From Platanthera guangdongensis (taxonomy: Eukaryota; Streptophyta; Magnoliopsida; Asparagales; Orchidaceae): DNA of 64,000 nt. The DNA lies in assembly GCA_039583875.1 (NCBI GenBank), contig CM077150.1, positions 52,448,451 to 52,512,450 on the forward strand, in the 5' to 3' direction. The translations under genes and the position numbers were made by a program. Shown here piece by piece: positions 11,601-22,119 of this stretch; position 1 is the first letter of the stretch; each line of letters starts with the position of its first letter. Under the pieces are notes generated by a model, which worked only from the letters and a program-made list of their open reading frames with translations, had not been told where the DNA came from and made no database searches.

Positions 11601-11788
11601 TTAGGACTAAGCATATAGACATTAGGCATCACTTCATTAGAGAGTGTGTAGACAAAAACATAATTAATCTTGTCTATATCTATACTGATTTACAAAGAGC
11701 TGATATATTCACCAAACCTCTGGATGAGAGAAATCACTTATTCTTTATAAATCAGCTTGGAATGATCAATGGAGAAGACTTAGTTTAG
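8624..11788 (+). pseudogene. pol of element B: protease-integrase-RT-RNase H, broken
   Basis: Copia order is intact. The aspartic protease motif LDSGCS lies at 8660. The pre-integrase zinc region (HKRLGHVN at ~9040, CxxC at ~9143) follows, then the integrase core with MDLFEP (~9228) and SDHGTEF (~9421). The third catalytic acidic residue in GVAERKNR is Asp instead of Glu (codon 9531). RT starts near 10330; its catalytic box reads YGDD (10835-10846) instead of YVDD. RNase H has SDADFAG (~11326) and STAEAEY (~11443). The frame ends GEDLV-stop. Breaks: TGA at 8654 (from TGG), frameshifts near 9040, 9195 and 10315, and TAG at 10724 (Trp position). The copy is therefore defective in integrase and RT. 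Confidence 0.92.
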
Positions 11789-11804
11789 TTTCTGTCTGCA
11801 CTCG

Positions 11805-12077
11805 ATAAATTTTCCAGAGTTCATCGAACGGAGCTCGACGAACTAGGGAAAGTTCGGGAGATATTCGTCAAACGAAGGTCGACGAACTCTCTGTATGTGA
11901 ATTTGTTTTCGTCAAACGGAGATCGACGAATCCACTTCAGAAAACTTTCGTCGAACGGAGCTCGACGAAATGTCTTCAACTCTTCCAACTGAGCACGACG
12001 AATTATCTCACTATCAATTATTTCGTCGATCTCAGGTCGAAGAATTTCTTATTTTTCGTGGAACGGAGTTTGTCGGT
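11805..12077 (+). repeat. TCGACGAA word array between pol and ORF3, element B
   Basis: Pairs of the form TTCGTCGAACGGAGCTCGACGAA recur about every 40-60 bp. They use the same word as the element's own LTR but a different linker (CGGAG). The stretch is non-coding and directly follows the pol stop. Confidence 0.88.
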
Positions 12078-12153
12078 TCATATTCCAGAAAATCTTATAA
12101 CTAGGTTTTCTTCGACCTCCGTCCCGTGCTTTCTGTTCCCTTTGCATTTGATC

Positions 12154-12173
12154 GTTGTTTTTCTCTCTTGCAG
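12154..12173 (+). promoter_or_regulatory. Splice-acceptor-like site before ORF3, element B
   Basis: The pyrimidine run TTTTTCTCTCTTGCAG ends 8 bp before the ORF3 ATG. The equivalent sites in D (CTCTCTTGTAG) and G (TTTTTCTCTTGTAG) keep the same design. Confidence 0.55.
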
Positions 12174-12181
12174 GTGATTTC

Positions 12182-15159
12182 ATGGCGATTCAAGCAGGAA
12201 CCCTAGCTGCAATAAAGTTCGACACCGGCTTCGATGTCGACTTCGACTCATTTCAACACTCAGACCCGATCTTTTTACATATTCTGGAACTTCTGGAAGA
12301 ACAACACCTAAAGACCCTGATGATAACTAGAATCAAACTGTCTGGAACAGAAATTAGAGAGTGGGTCTACACTTCATCAACATCAGAAGAGAATACCATG
12401 ACAGGAACAATTGCGGGTAACGCTATAACTCTCTCTCCCGCAACATTAACTGAAATTTTTGGATTGAACAATGGAGAAGAAGAACTAGAAATAGATTCTG
12501 AAGATTATGATATGATGTTAAGTTTGATGGGCTATGCTGGAAATAATCCCCATAAACTATTGAAGAAACATTTATCTGCATAATATAAATTTCTGGCAGA
12601 TATTGTTGGGAAATTCTTGCTAGGCAAGCACACTGCCCATGACTACATTACCAGGCATCAATTTTTGGTCATGTGTGCAGTGGTAAATAAGAAACAAGTA
12701 GACTGGGCTCAGATTATATTTAATCTCATAAAGAAAATGAACAATAAGAAGGAACTTTGTTTGGAAGGATCCTAGGAATCTTCCTGAAGGAGAAGGCTGC
12801 TGAATCACTGGTCTCCCCGACCATATTCATTAATGCCAGCAAGAGGCTCACCTGTGCCTTGTTTGGCAGGTGGGAGAGGACTATATCCAAGCCATCCAAG
12901 GCTTCAAACTCTTCCACCCCAACTTCTGAAAGCACAAGGGATGTTAGAGCCACTCCCCACCCTACTGATGAGATCATCCCCACACCTCCATCCCTTCCAG
13001 CAACTCAACAACAATCACCCTCCACAGTTCATCCTCCCTCTCTTCAACCACATCCATAACTCCAACAACAACTCCAATAAGTTCATGTTTCTACTATAGT
13101 TACATCTTCTGCCACCTCTCCACCCCTAGATCTTATCAACATCCCCTCATCTCCTATTCAGGACTATCATCAACCCTCCCCTTCTCCAACACCACCTTCA
13201 TCTCCTCTTCCACCACACTTGTCCTCCATACCATCCTTCAATCTGTTAACATCTCCTCATAATTCTCCTCCTCCTCCACATCCATCCACACAGGATGTCC
13301 ACATGTAAGATGTCCCTCCTCCATCCTCACCATATTCTACCATCCCTCCAATTGTTTCCCCTCAACCACCATCTGTAACTCCATCTGCCACTTCATCACT
13401 GGATCCCTCCACCATCTCATCTGTCATTACTCTCATCACACCCCTCCTAAAAACTCTAATAGCAGAGGCCATTACACCTCTTCCTACTTCCATTTCCTCT
13501 TTATCTGCTCAAATCTCTGCCCTTTTTGTTGCCCCCTCTTCATTTAGGGGTCTGGCTCCAGTTGATACTGCAACCAGGCAGGGAGAGATGCTTGATGAAG
13601 AAGCTGCAGCAGCTCAAGTAGCAGCAGCCTCAGTTTCAGTTTCAGCAGCTCCAGCTTCAGCAGATGCAGAGGCAATAGCAACAGCAGTAGATACAGAGCT
13701 TACAGATACAGATTTAATTGATTTAATTCAGTTCATTGAGAATGACATGGATATGGAAGATGCAGTCCCAGAAGAGTTAATTACTGCTGGTAATTTCATT
13801 TTAAATCCCACAGTAGATTTGGTTAATTTGTTAAGCATTTTTGATAATGCTTACTTGAGATTCTTTCCAGCAGAGTATACTAAGCCATCTTTGGCTATTA
13901 TCCCATACACCTCTCCAATAAGCCCTAAAGTGGCTAAGCAGCTTAAGGACAACTTTGCTTCTCAAGAGGTTCCTACTTCACCTCTTCTTAAATTTATTTA
14001 CCCAGTTGTCTCTTCCCCTTCAGTCCCAACTTTTGTAATGGATGACTCACCCTTGCCTGATCTGGATGAGTTAATCAGGGCTGACATTGAAGAAGAGAAT
14101 AAGGCAACTGCTGAAAGCACTGTCACAGTTATTTCTCTAGCTCCTCTTGAAATTTCTCTTCCAGCTCCAGCTCCAGCATCTACTCCAGCTCCATCCCAAG
14201 TTGAGAAACCCATTATATCTGATGAAACACTGAAAAAGCTAGATGCTTTATATGATAATCCACAGGATAGCAGTGATGATCATGAGGATGATGAGGATTC
14301 TGATGAGGACGCTAAGAAAAAGAAGAAGCCAGTATCTAAAAAGAGAAAAGCTCCTCCTCCTCCTGCTCCTAAGCCAAATCCAGCCAATGACACTACCTAC
14401 TATATTCTCCAGAAGATAACTCCATATAATGGGATGCCAGCTTGGATGTGGTTATCCAAAAATGAACAGAAAGAGAGGAAGAGAAGCAGAAGATACTCTC
14501 CTCCTCCATCTCAGAAATATAGAAAAGATCCACCTCCTCCTCCACCTCCAGCTGCTGGTGCTTCAGGCACAGCTTCCCAAAGATCTACCCAATTCCAAAC
14601 ATATCAGAGACATCAAGGGAGATCTTCTTCTGAAAGCAGCCAGTATAGGTATTACTCTTCAGGCAAGCAACATCAATTTCAGCATCAACCATAGCAGCAG
14701 CATCAACCACAGCAGCAGCATCAACAACAGCTATCATTCCCTGCAGATCAGAAAGCTGAAAGTCCTAAAAGACCAAATTCTCCTCTTGTTCCTTTTGAAG
14801 ATCCTGAAACAGCTAATACAGCTAGAATGGCCAGGTTCCAAGAACTGGTAGGCCTTTCTATGACTAACAAGGCCAAAGCTGAAGGAAAGGATCCTTCTGA
14901 GTATTCCATAATGTCTAAGTACCGGAAAGAAAAGCTTAAGAGGTTTGATAAAGCAAACAAGTTTTTCAATGTTGATGACTACATGAAGTTGCACACAGAA
15001 GCAGTTGTCCCCAGAGCCACATCTTTGAAGATTATAGGGGCTGCTGATATGACCATGATAAAAGTGCAAGCTTCAGATCCAAACAGAGAAATTGTCTTTA
15101 CCAAGCCTGGAGATAAAGGTAAAGAAATAATTCCCAAAGAGAAGAAACAAAAGAAGTGA
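12182..15159 (+). pseudogene. ORF3 of element B, broken
   Basis: The start ATG at 12182 (MAIQAGTL...) is shared with copies D and G, which makes it secure. The protein would be ~990 residues. It has an N-terminal globular domain (FDTGFDVDFDSFQHS, ... LSPATLTEIFGL, ... HDYITRHQFLVMC), a Pro/Ser/Thr-rich linker (about 12900-13560), an Ala-rich segment (13588-13700), NPTVDLVNLL, an acidic patch then KKKKKPVSKKRK (~14250-14350, a possible nuclear localisation signal), YYILQKITPYNGMPAWMW, a Gln/His-rich tract and a conserved C-terminal block (RFQELVGLSM...). No signal peptide or membrane segment is seen. Breaks: TAA at 12581 (Glu position), frameshifts near 12765 and in the linker, and TAG at 14692 within a Gln run. 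The function is unknown; it occupies the place where SIRE elements carry an env-like ORF. Confidence 0.83.
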
Positions 15160-15329
15160 TTCTGAACTGCTTTACTTCTGTTATGTTCTTATAACTGCTT
15201 TCTATTTCTGAACAAAGCTTATGCACATATATATATCTACTGCATGTGTTATTGATCTCTGCCAGATATATGCTTTCTTGCCTTGTGATTTTTAATTGTG
15301 ATTTGAGTCTGTAATTAGTGACCTCACCC

Positions 15330-15343
15330 AAATAGGGGGAGAT
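15330..15343 (+). other. Polypurine tract of element B
   Basis: AAATAGGGGGAGAT abuts the 3' LTR start TGTTGG. Confidence 0.92.
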
Positions 15344-17172
15344 TGTTGGATCCCTAGTAAGATTTGGGCTAGGTTCACTAAGTTAGGATCATATGACCCA
15401 CAATGTATAGTCAGGGTCATGGTTGTGTCCTAAAGTATAGGCCAAGTCCTTAGAATCAACATCACATGGACCAGCTATCAACAAGACTGTCAGAGACTCA
15501 AGACTTAGAGTTTTTCTAAAGACCAAGTAAAATGAGTTCGACGTTTGTCGAACTCAGGTCAACGATAGTCGTGCTCAGCTCGACGATCTCAGAGTAAATT
15601 CTCTGAGCTGAGCTCGACGAACTTGGTACTCAGGTCGATGAACTTTGGACACTATATTTCAACACTTCAAGATCAGAAAGCATCTCTTTATTCTAAGTCC
15701 AGAGTCAGACTTTGGTCGACGAACTTGATTCTCAGCTCGACGAACGCTGACCATAATAACTAGAGTTATCTAGTAGCAGTTAAGTGGTCCTCAGCTCAAT
15801 GAAACCAATTCTTAGGTCGATGAATTCTGGATACTTCACTTCAACACCTTCATCCAGAAGCATCTGAAATTATTCTAAGTCCAGAAATATTTTGCTAAAC
15901 TTCAGTCGACGAAACCTGATATCAGCTCGACGAACTCTATACATAAAAAAGGCAAAGTTTCTAAAGAATATAGTTCTGCTTTCTGCTCGACGATCTTGGA
16001 ACTCAGCTCGATGAACATAAGTCATCTGGTCGACGAACTCAGCAACTCAGCTCGAAGAACTGTGAACTAAGCTCGACAATTTCTGTTATCAGTTCGACGA
16101 ATCCAGACTTAGTTATTTTCCATCCTTCTGTCCTCTTCTTACTGCAATAATTCCTGAGTAATTAATGCTCAAATATTCTCTGGAATATAACCGTTAGATA
16201 GAGCATTGATCATGGTCTTCTCCAGGATTATTGCCTGTCATTTTTCCATGGGACAGTTGGGGAAATAATTCAATGTCGTTTATTCTCAAGTCCGTCAGCA
16301 TTAATTGCAGAGGATTTCAAAATTTCAAAAGACCATTTTTGACAGGAAATATAAAAGAGATTTTCTCTCTTCTTCCTACATATAGAAAGACAGACAGAAC
16401 AAGATAGACAATACGCAGAGATGACAGATACAGAAATAGTCAGTCTGAAATAAGAGATTCACTGTTGTCTATCAACACAGAATTCTGTCACAACAAGAAG
16501 CCATATTCCTGAAGATCATCAGCTATCTGAAGAAGAAGAACACCTAATCAAAATCAAGAATCTTCTGTCTTCAACACTCCAGAATACTTCAAAGGAAAAC
16601 TACATCACTATCTGTCAAAAAAGTTCCTGAACAACTGCTAATCAAGGATGTACTACTAAAGGCCTATCACCCTACAACAAGGCTTCTTCTACCCGAACCA
16701 TTCTATATCTCAGTGGGGAGCCTGTGCTAAAATCAAATATCCACCAGTTTTCTCAGTTGTATATTAAGAAAGAGAAGACACAATCATCCCTCACCCCCCC
16801 CCCACTGTACAAAGGGTTATAACTCCCTTCAAAAGTTATTCCTGGTTGCAAGTCATCTGATCAAAAGTCTTGAGGATTAGTTTTTGAGCACCTGATCAAA
16901 AGCTCATTGGTGTCAAGCACCTGATCAAAAATCTGAGTGGATTCCTACCAGGGTGGTAGAAGATTGGATGTACCCAAGTTTAGGGGAACCACTATAAATT
17001 CTTGTGTTGTCTGGATTGATCTTTTCTTTTGTTTTTGTGATATGGCTATTTGTTAGGATTGCTGTTTTAATTTTGTTCCTGCACTAGATTAAATCAGAAG
17101 AAAATTTTATAAACCCTGAATACTCTATTCACTCCCCCTCTAGAGTATTCTTGATCTAACAGCTCACTTTCA
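15344..17172 (+). repeat. 3' LTR of element B (1829 bp)
   Basis: It matches 4537-6370 end to end (TGTTGGATCC...CTTTCA) and is followed by TGATC. The word array lies at about 15535-16100 and TATAAAAG at 16350. Compared with the 5' LTR, several words have lost CpG (for example TCGATGAA) and the terminal poly-C run is shortened to five C. Confidence 0.95.
15535..16100 (+). repeat. TCGACGAA word array, U3 of element B 3' LTR
   Basis: This is the counterpart of 4725-5290. Its first unit, GAGTTCGACG..TGTCGAACTC, forms a hairpin-like inverted pair. Word positions are colinear with the 5' LTR. Confidence 0.88.
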
Positions 17173-17177
17173 TGATC
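17173..17177 (+). repeat. Target-site duplication of element B, right copy
   Basis: TGATC follows the 3' LTR terminus CTTTCA and is identical to 4532-4536. Confidence 0.93.
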
Positions 17178-17476
17178 AAAAACCTGCTAGTAGATTCCTA
17201 CCAGGGTGGTAGAAGAGTGGATATACCTAGGTTGGGGAATCACTATAAAATTTCTTATATTGTCTGGTTGCCCTTTTTCTTATTGTTCTTGTTGTGGATG
17301 TGATAGACTAGTTTGATGTACTGTGGTAGATTAGATTATCTTTTCTTTCTTTTACTATTACTGGTATCACCTATTTTATTTACTCTAATAATATTTTAAA
17401 ACAGCCAAAAGATTTAACATACTCTATTCACCCCCCCCCCCCCTCTAGAGTAATCAGATCTAACCCCCATCTTTCA
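17178..17476 (+). repeat. 3' LTR of element A, right part
   Basis: It resumes the LTR interrupted at 4536: 'AAAAACCTGCTAGTAGATTC', the 'GGTAGAAGAGTGGATATACC' segment, a long poly-C run (17432-17444), CTCTAGAG and the terminus CTTTCA. Gypsy integrase sequence follows at once, so element A ends here. Confidence 0.88.
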
Positions 17477-17478
17477 GG

Positions 17479-18572
17479 CCTGTAGGTAAATTGACACCGC
17501 TTGATATTCCCTGTTGGCAGTGGGAGAGTATTTCAATGGATTTCATCACCGGTCTACCAAAATCTACCCGTGGGCACGACTCTGTGTGGGTAATAGTCGA
17601 TAGATTAACTAAGTGTGCTCACGTTGTGCACTTTAAGATTGGGTATTCTATGAAGAAGATAGCTGAGCTATATCTTGAAGAGGTCATCAGATTACATGGA
17701 GTGCCTGTTAGCATTGTTTCATATCGAGACTCCCGATTTATATCTCGCTTTTGGAAGAGTTTACAGGAGGGGTTGGGTACCGATTTGAGGTATTCCACCT
17801 CCTATCATCTGCAGACAAATAGTCAAACAGAGCGAGTTAATCAGATAGTGGAAGATATGATCTGGGGTTAAATATTGGATCATGGAGGCGCTTGGGATGA
17901 GCGTCCCAGACTCATGGAATTTGCTTATAATAATAATTATCAAGAGAGTCTGCAAATGGCCCCATTTAATGCCTTGTATGGGAGGCGTTGTAGGACGCCT
18001 TTGTTTTGGGTTGAGGTTGGTGAGATACCACTGTTAGGTCCGGAAGCCCTTGAAGATATGAATTGTGCTATTACACATATTCGTGAGAAGCTCAGTGTAG
18101 CACAAGAGCGTTATTAAAAGTATGTTAATCGACGAATGGTCGATCTGGAGTTTGTCATTGGGGACTTGGTTTTCTAAAAGTCTCTCTAATGTCAGGTGTT
18201 AAGAGGTTTGGAAGGAACCACAAGTTAGACCCCCGGTATATGGGTCCTTTCCAGATTCTTGAGCGCATCAGAGTGTCTTCTTATAGGCTGGTATTGCCTA
18301 CTACCTTCCCTGGCATCCATGATGTGTTCCATGTGAGCCAGTTGTGGAAGTGTGTTTGTAGTGATTGTCAAGTCCTGGACTAGGTGCCCCAGATTCAGCG
18401 CAATCTTTCATATATTGAAGAACCCGTTCTTATTCTGGAATCTCAAGATCGAGTGTTGCGGAGAAAGACCATCCCCATGGTTAAAGTTCTCTGGCAAAAT
18501 CATGACGTCAAGAGCATGATGTGGGAATTGGAATCGACGATGAGAGAATCTCATCTGCATCTCTTCCCTTAG
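17479..18572 (+). pseudogene. Ty3/gypsy (chromovirus, Tekay/Del-like) integrase with chromodomain-like tail, element C
   Basis: The frame opens at the element A junction with PVGKLTPLDIPCWQWE and continues through SMDFITGLP (first catalytic Asp), an SYRDSRF motif where the family has SDRD (so the second catalytic Asp is Tyr, codon at ~17731), and TERVNQIVEDM (Glu retained). Then come AYNNNYQESL, the GPF/HDVFHVSQL C-terminal module (about 18189-18383) and a chromodomain-like end (VLRRKTIPMVKVLWQNH...WELES) to the TAG at 18570. Breaks: TAA at 17869, TAA at 18115, TAA at ~18174 and one frameshift near 18180. Protease and RT lie upstream of element A, outside the window or lost. Confidence 0.9.
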
Positions 18573-18661
18573 TTCAGGTATGTTGTCAGGTTTTTTGGTA
18601 ATACTTGGGTTTTTGTTTGGGTTTGGTTTTAAGGTTGTGTTAAGTTTCGAGATGAAACTTC

Positions 18662-18678
18662 TTTTTAGGGGGTGTGAC
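18662..18678 (+). other. Polypurine tract region of gypsy element C
   Basis: TTTTTAGGGGGTGTGAC lies directly before TGTAACGCCCC, the usual arrangement of chromovirus 3' ends. The purine core AGGGGG is short. Confidence 0.7.
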
Positions 18679-19137
18679 TGTAACGCCCCTGATTTTCTGG
18701 TCTTATTATTTGAATTGATGTCGTCATATTTATGATGTCGGGGCATTACCCCTTTTTGCATTTTGGTTGACGGCGCTGCACTGTTTGTGCGTTTGGCGTC
18801 CGTTAGGTTTGTTTGACCATATTTTGGGATTTTGATTAGATTGAATTATTTCCTTGGCCTAAAGGAATGAGTTTTGAGGTGTTGATCATGTCTAGTTTTA
18901 TTGCGACCCGAGCATTTTGGAGTCTCGGCATGTGTTTGGATCCTTGTGATGATTTCTGCTTGTGTGAGCATTTGTTGGTATGGTCTCAAGAATACTGCGT
19001 CGGATTCTAGGGTTGCCTCCCTTGCTAAATTCTTAGAGTAACATTTTATCCCAGAATTTAAGACAAACCGAAAGTTTCGAATCTATCCTGGAGTTCTCAA
19101 GAAATATCTTCTTGTACTTGAGTTGCCTATCTTCAGG

Positions 19138-19580
19138 ACTCGAGTAATGTGTGCCTGTTACTCGAGAATTATCTCCTTATTCTAGAGAAGTACCTCTCGT
19201 ACTCGAGTAATGCCCTGCCTGAACTCACGAAATTTTCTCAATAATCTCGAGAAGTGCTTGCCTTCTAGTACTCGAGTAACTGGCTAGTACTCGAGTACTC
19301 TCCTTTTGCACTCGAGTCGTGCCATAGCACTCGAGTAATTCTCCCTGCTAGTACTCGAGTAATTATTCCCTTAGTACTCGAGTAATCGCCTTAGCACTAG
19401 AGTAATCCTCTTGCAGTACTCGAGTAGTCGTCCCTTAGTACTCAAGTAATTCCCTTGTAGTACTCGAGTAATCGCCTTAGTACTCGAGTAATCCTCTTAC
19501 AGTACTCGAGTAGTCGTCCCTTAGTACTCGAGTAATCCCCTTCCAATACTCGAGTAATCGTCCCTTAGTACTCGAGTAAC
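19138..19580 (+). repeat. ACTCGAGTA word array in U3 of gypsy element C
   Basis: The perfect palindrome TACTCGAGTA or close variants recur every ~18-30 bp, typically as 'CCCTTAGTACTCGAGTAATC'. Copies near 19460-19580 form higher-order ~50-bp repeats. The same word fills the LTRs of copia element H. Confidence 0.92.
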
Positions 19581-19656
19581 CCATTCCTTCTGTCTCGGAA
19601 AAACCGGTTTAGCCGAACCCGGTCTATTTTGTTGTTTATCCTGTTATCACCCTTAG

Positions 19657-19664
19657 TATAAATA
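19657..19664 (+). promoter_or_regulatory. TATA box of gypsy element C LTR (candidate)
   Basis: TATAAATA lies 77 bp after the last ACTCGAGTA word. Confidence 0.7.
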
Positions 19665-21138
19665 CCTACTTCTTCTTCATCATCTTTAAAACGATCGAGA
19701 TTTTTGTCTACCTGCCGAACCAGAGCGGCATGAGCAAGAAAGAGGTTGTCCGTCCGTACTTCTTCCGGTGGCCGCTGACGGTGCTCAGGTGCTCGAAATC
19801 GTGAACCGATCGTAGATCTGGAAGGCCCTCGTTGAGGGCTACGCCATCATGGTAAAATATCCCCCATTTCTTGAGTTTTTCTCGTTAGGGTTTTTTGCCC
19901 TAACTTCTATCTTGGTTATTTCTTGTTAGATTTTGACTCCCCTCATCTTCTTTAGCCCCAATTTACGTCAAGGAGCGATTTTAAATAGTTTTTCCGGTGA
20001 AACCAAGGCAAGTGGTGGTTTTCCATTTTCCCTCTTCTTTCCAATCTTGATGGTAACTGGTAATCTCCTTGTTCTTCAATATTTCTGCACTAATGTCCTT
20101 TCCAGTTGTAGATATATTTAATTTTGTTTCCATTGAATTCACTTGTGTTATTAGTTTCGTAATGATAATTTACTCATGTAAGCATTATAGAAATTTGATG
20201 AAAATGTTCAAACGATGGTTTTTAATCGTTCCTAACTATTATGTAGGAGGTGTTAAGAGTTGTTTAGGATGGTGAAATCATTCCTAAAGTGAAAGTGAGG
20301 GTTAGACCTAAAATACTCTAGAGGGGGGGGTGGTGAACAGAGTATCTTTAAAACTTTTGATTCTTTTTGCTGATTAATAAAAACTACAGAGTTGGGAAGC
20401 TATTTGATACCAGAACTTGGCTGAGAGTAAAAAGCAGTCCTAAGATAAATTAATCTACCACAGGCACAGCAGAAATTAAACTAATTATTACATGCACAAC
20501 AAACCTAACTAGCATAGGCACTGCAAGAACAAAAGAAAGAGAGCAACCAGACAACACAAGAATTTTATAGTGGTTCCCCAACCTGGGTACATCCACTCTT
20601 CTACCACACTGGAAGGAATCCACTAAGGTTTTTGATCAGGTGACTGCCACCAATGAGCTTTTGATCAGGTGCTCAAAAACCAATCTCAAGTCTTTTGATC
20701 AGGTGACTTGCAACCAAGGAATAACTTTTGAAGGGAGTTAAAAACCCCTTTGTACAGTGAGGGGATGAGAGAGTGATGGTGTCTTCTCTTTCTCAGATAC
20801 AAATAAGTGGATCTTTGATATTAACAAAGCTCCCCCTGAGTTATAGAGTTGTTCAGGAAGATTGAGCTTTGCTTCAGGGTGAGTAGGTCTTCAATCTTTA
20901 GCTTTGACCAGATGATCTCCAGGAACTTCTTGACTGATAAAGTTTTGTTATCCTTGAAGAATCCTAGAGTGAAGAATGAAGAAGACTCTTGATTTGAATG
21001 TGTGTTCTTCTTCTACTTCTTCTATATCTTGTGTTGTTTCTCTGGTCTTGGATTCTTATTTCTTGACTCTATATCTGTGTTATTGTTCTTTGTATGCTTG
21101 CTGTGTCTCGTGCTATATCGTGAAGGAGGAAGAAATTC

Positions 21139-21146
21139 CTTTTATA
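21139..21146 (-). promoter_or_regulatory. TATA box of element D LTR (candidate)
   Basis: The minus-strand TATAAAAG is colinear with 5539 and 16350 in element B. Confidence 0.65.
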
Positions 21147-21400
21147 TTTTCTATGAAATTTTCCTTTGAACTTTTGAATTCCTTCCTACATTGATTACTG
21201 ACGGCCTTGAGAATGTTTGCATTAATTGATTTCCCCAACTGTCCCATTGAAAAACGGCAGGTAATAATCCTTATGAATGTCATAATCAATGTTGCTTCTA
21301 ATGGTAATATTCAGAGAATATTGAGCATTGATTATTCAGGAATTACTGCAATAAAATAAGGACAGAAGAAAGGAAAAGTCCATGTCTGGAACTGCACAAA

Positions 21401-21930
21401 AATCGTCGAGCAAAGAACAGAATTCATCGACCTGAGTCCTGATTTTGTCGAGCTGAAAAGTCATGTTCGTCGACCAGATAATTATTTTTCGTCGACCTGA
21501 GATCCAAGATAGTTGACCTAAGAATAGGTAACTGCTTTCTCTAGAACCTTGCCAATTTTGTGCATCAAAATCGTCGAGCTAAGAATCTAACATCGTCGAC
21601 TAGTGTTTAGAGAAATGATTCTTGGACTTTTGATTTTTGAAGTAGAGTATCCAGAAATCATCGAGCTTAGAACTAAGTTCATTGACCTGAGAACTGCTAA
21701 CTGCTACTTGATAAAACTTGTCAAGACTGTGGTCAAAGTTCGTCGAGCTGAGAATATGAATTCGTCAACTGAAGTTAGAGAAATGTTTCTGGACTTGGAA
21801 TGTTGAAGTAGAGCATCCAGAAATCATCGACCTGAGAACTAAGTTCATCGAGCTCAACTCAGAGAATTGTCTCTGAGTTCGTTGAGCTGAGCACAACTTT
21901 CGTCGAGCTGAGTTCGACGAACGTCGAACA
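21401..21930 (-). repeat. TCGACGAA word array in U3 of element D
   Basis: On the plus strand the words read TTCGTCGAGCTGAG and ATCGTCGACC. Spacing and linkers match LTRs B and G. Many have decayed to TCATCGA or TCGTTGA by CpG loss. Confidence 0.85.
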
Positions 21931-22119
21931 CATTTTCCTGAGTCTTTGAAATTTCTCTAAGTCTTGAGTCTTTTGCAGTCTATTGTTGGCTGATCCATGC
22001 AGTGTTGACTCGAAGGACATGGCCTATACTCTAGTACACAGACATGACCCTGGCTATACAGGTTGGGTCAAACATCCTAGTTTAGTGAACCTAGCCCAAA
22101 TCCAACAAGAGATCTAACA

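Larger units (their letters stand above)
4537..17172 (+). mobile_element. Element B: complete Ty1/copia SIRE-like retrotransposon
   Basis: A 12.6-kb element with 5' LTR 4537-6370, initiator-Met-type primer-binding site, gag, pol (protease, integrase, reverse transcriptase, RNase H in copia order), word-array spacer, ORF3, polypurine tract and 3' LTR 15344-17172. It is flanked by perfect TGATC duplications and inserted in the 3' LTR of element A. The structure is complete, but all three coding regions carry stops or frameshifts, so it is not autonomous now. The lineage call rests on long LTRs, the pol motifs and the extra ORF. Confidence 0.95.
18679..20289 (+). repeat. 3' LTR of gypsy element C, truncated by element D
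   Basis: It starts TGTAACGCCCC. U3 contains an ACTCGAGTA word array (19138-19580), followed by TATAAATA at 19657 and a leader with 'AGATCTGGAAGGCCC'. It stops at the LTR terminus of element D (20290), leaving at least 1611 bp of LTR. No end sequence or second LTR is visible. ORFs in it are short and lack homology that I recognise. Confidence 0.8.
20290..22119 (-). repeat. 3' LTR of element D (1830 bp, minus strand)
   Basis: On the minus strand it begins TGTTAGATCTCTTG at 22119 and ends CACTTTCA at 20290, with poly-C and CTCTAGAG near its end (about 20320-20335). It carries the word array at 21401-21930 and a TATA box at 21146-21139. Confidence 0.92.

Noticed and set aside
12182..15159. ORF3 as a retroviral-type envelope gene
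   Set aside because: No signal peptide, cleavage site or transmembrane helix is visible; the acidic/Lys-rich patches fit a nuclear protein better.
19681..20289. Possible host gene exons next to the C LTR
   Set aside because: It is contiguous with the LTR after its TATA box; ORFs are 62-68 codons and unrecognisable.
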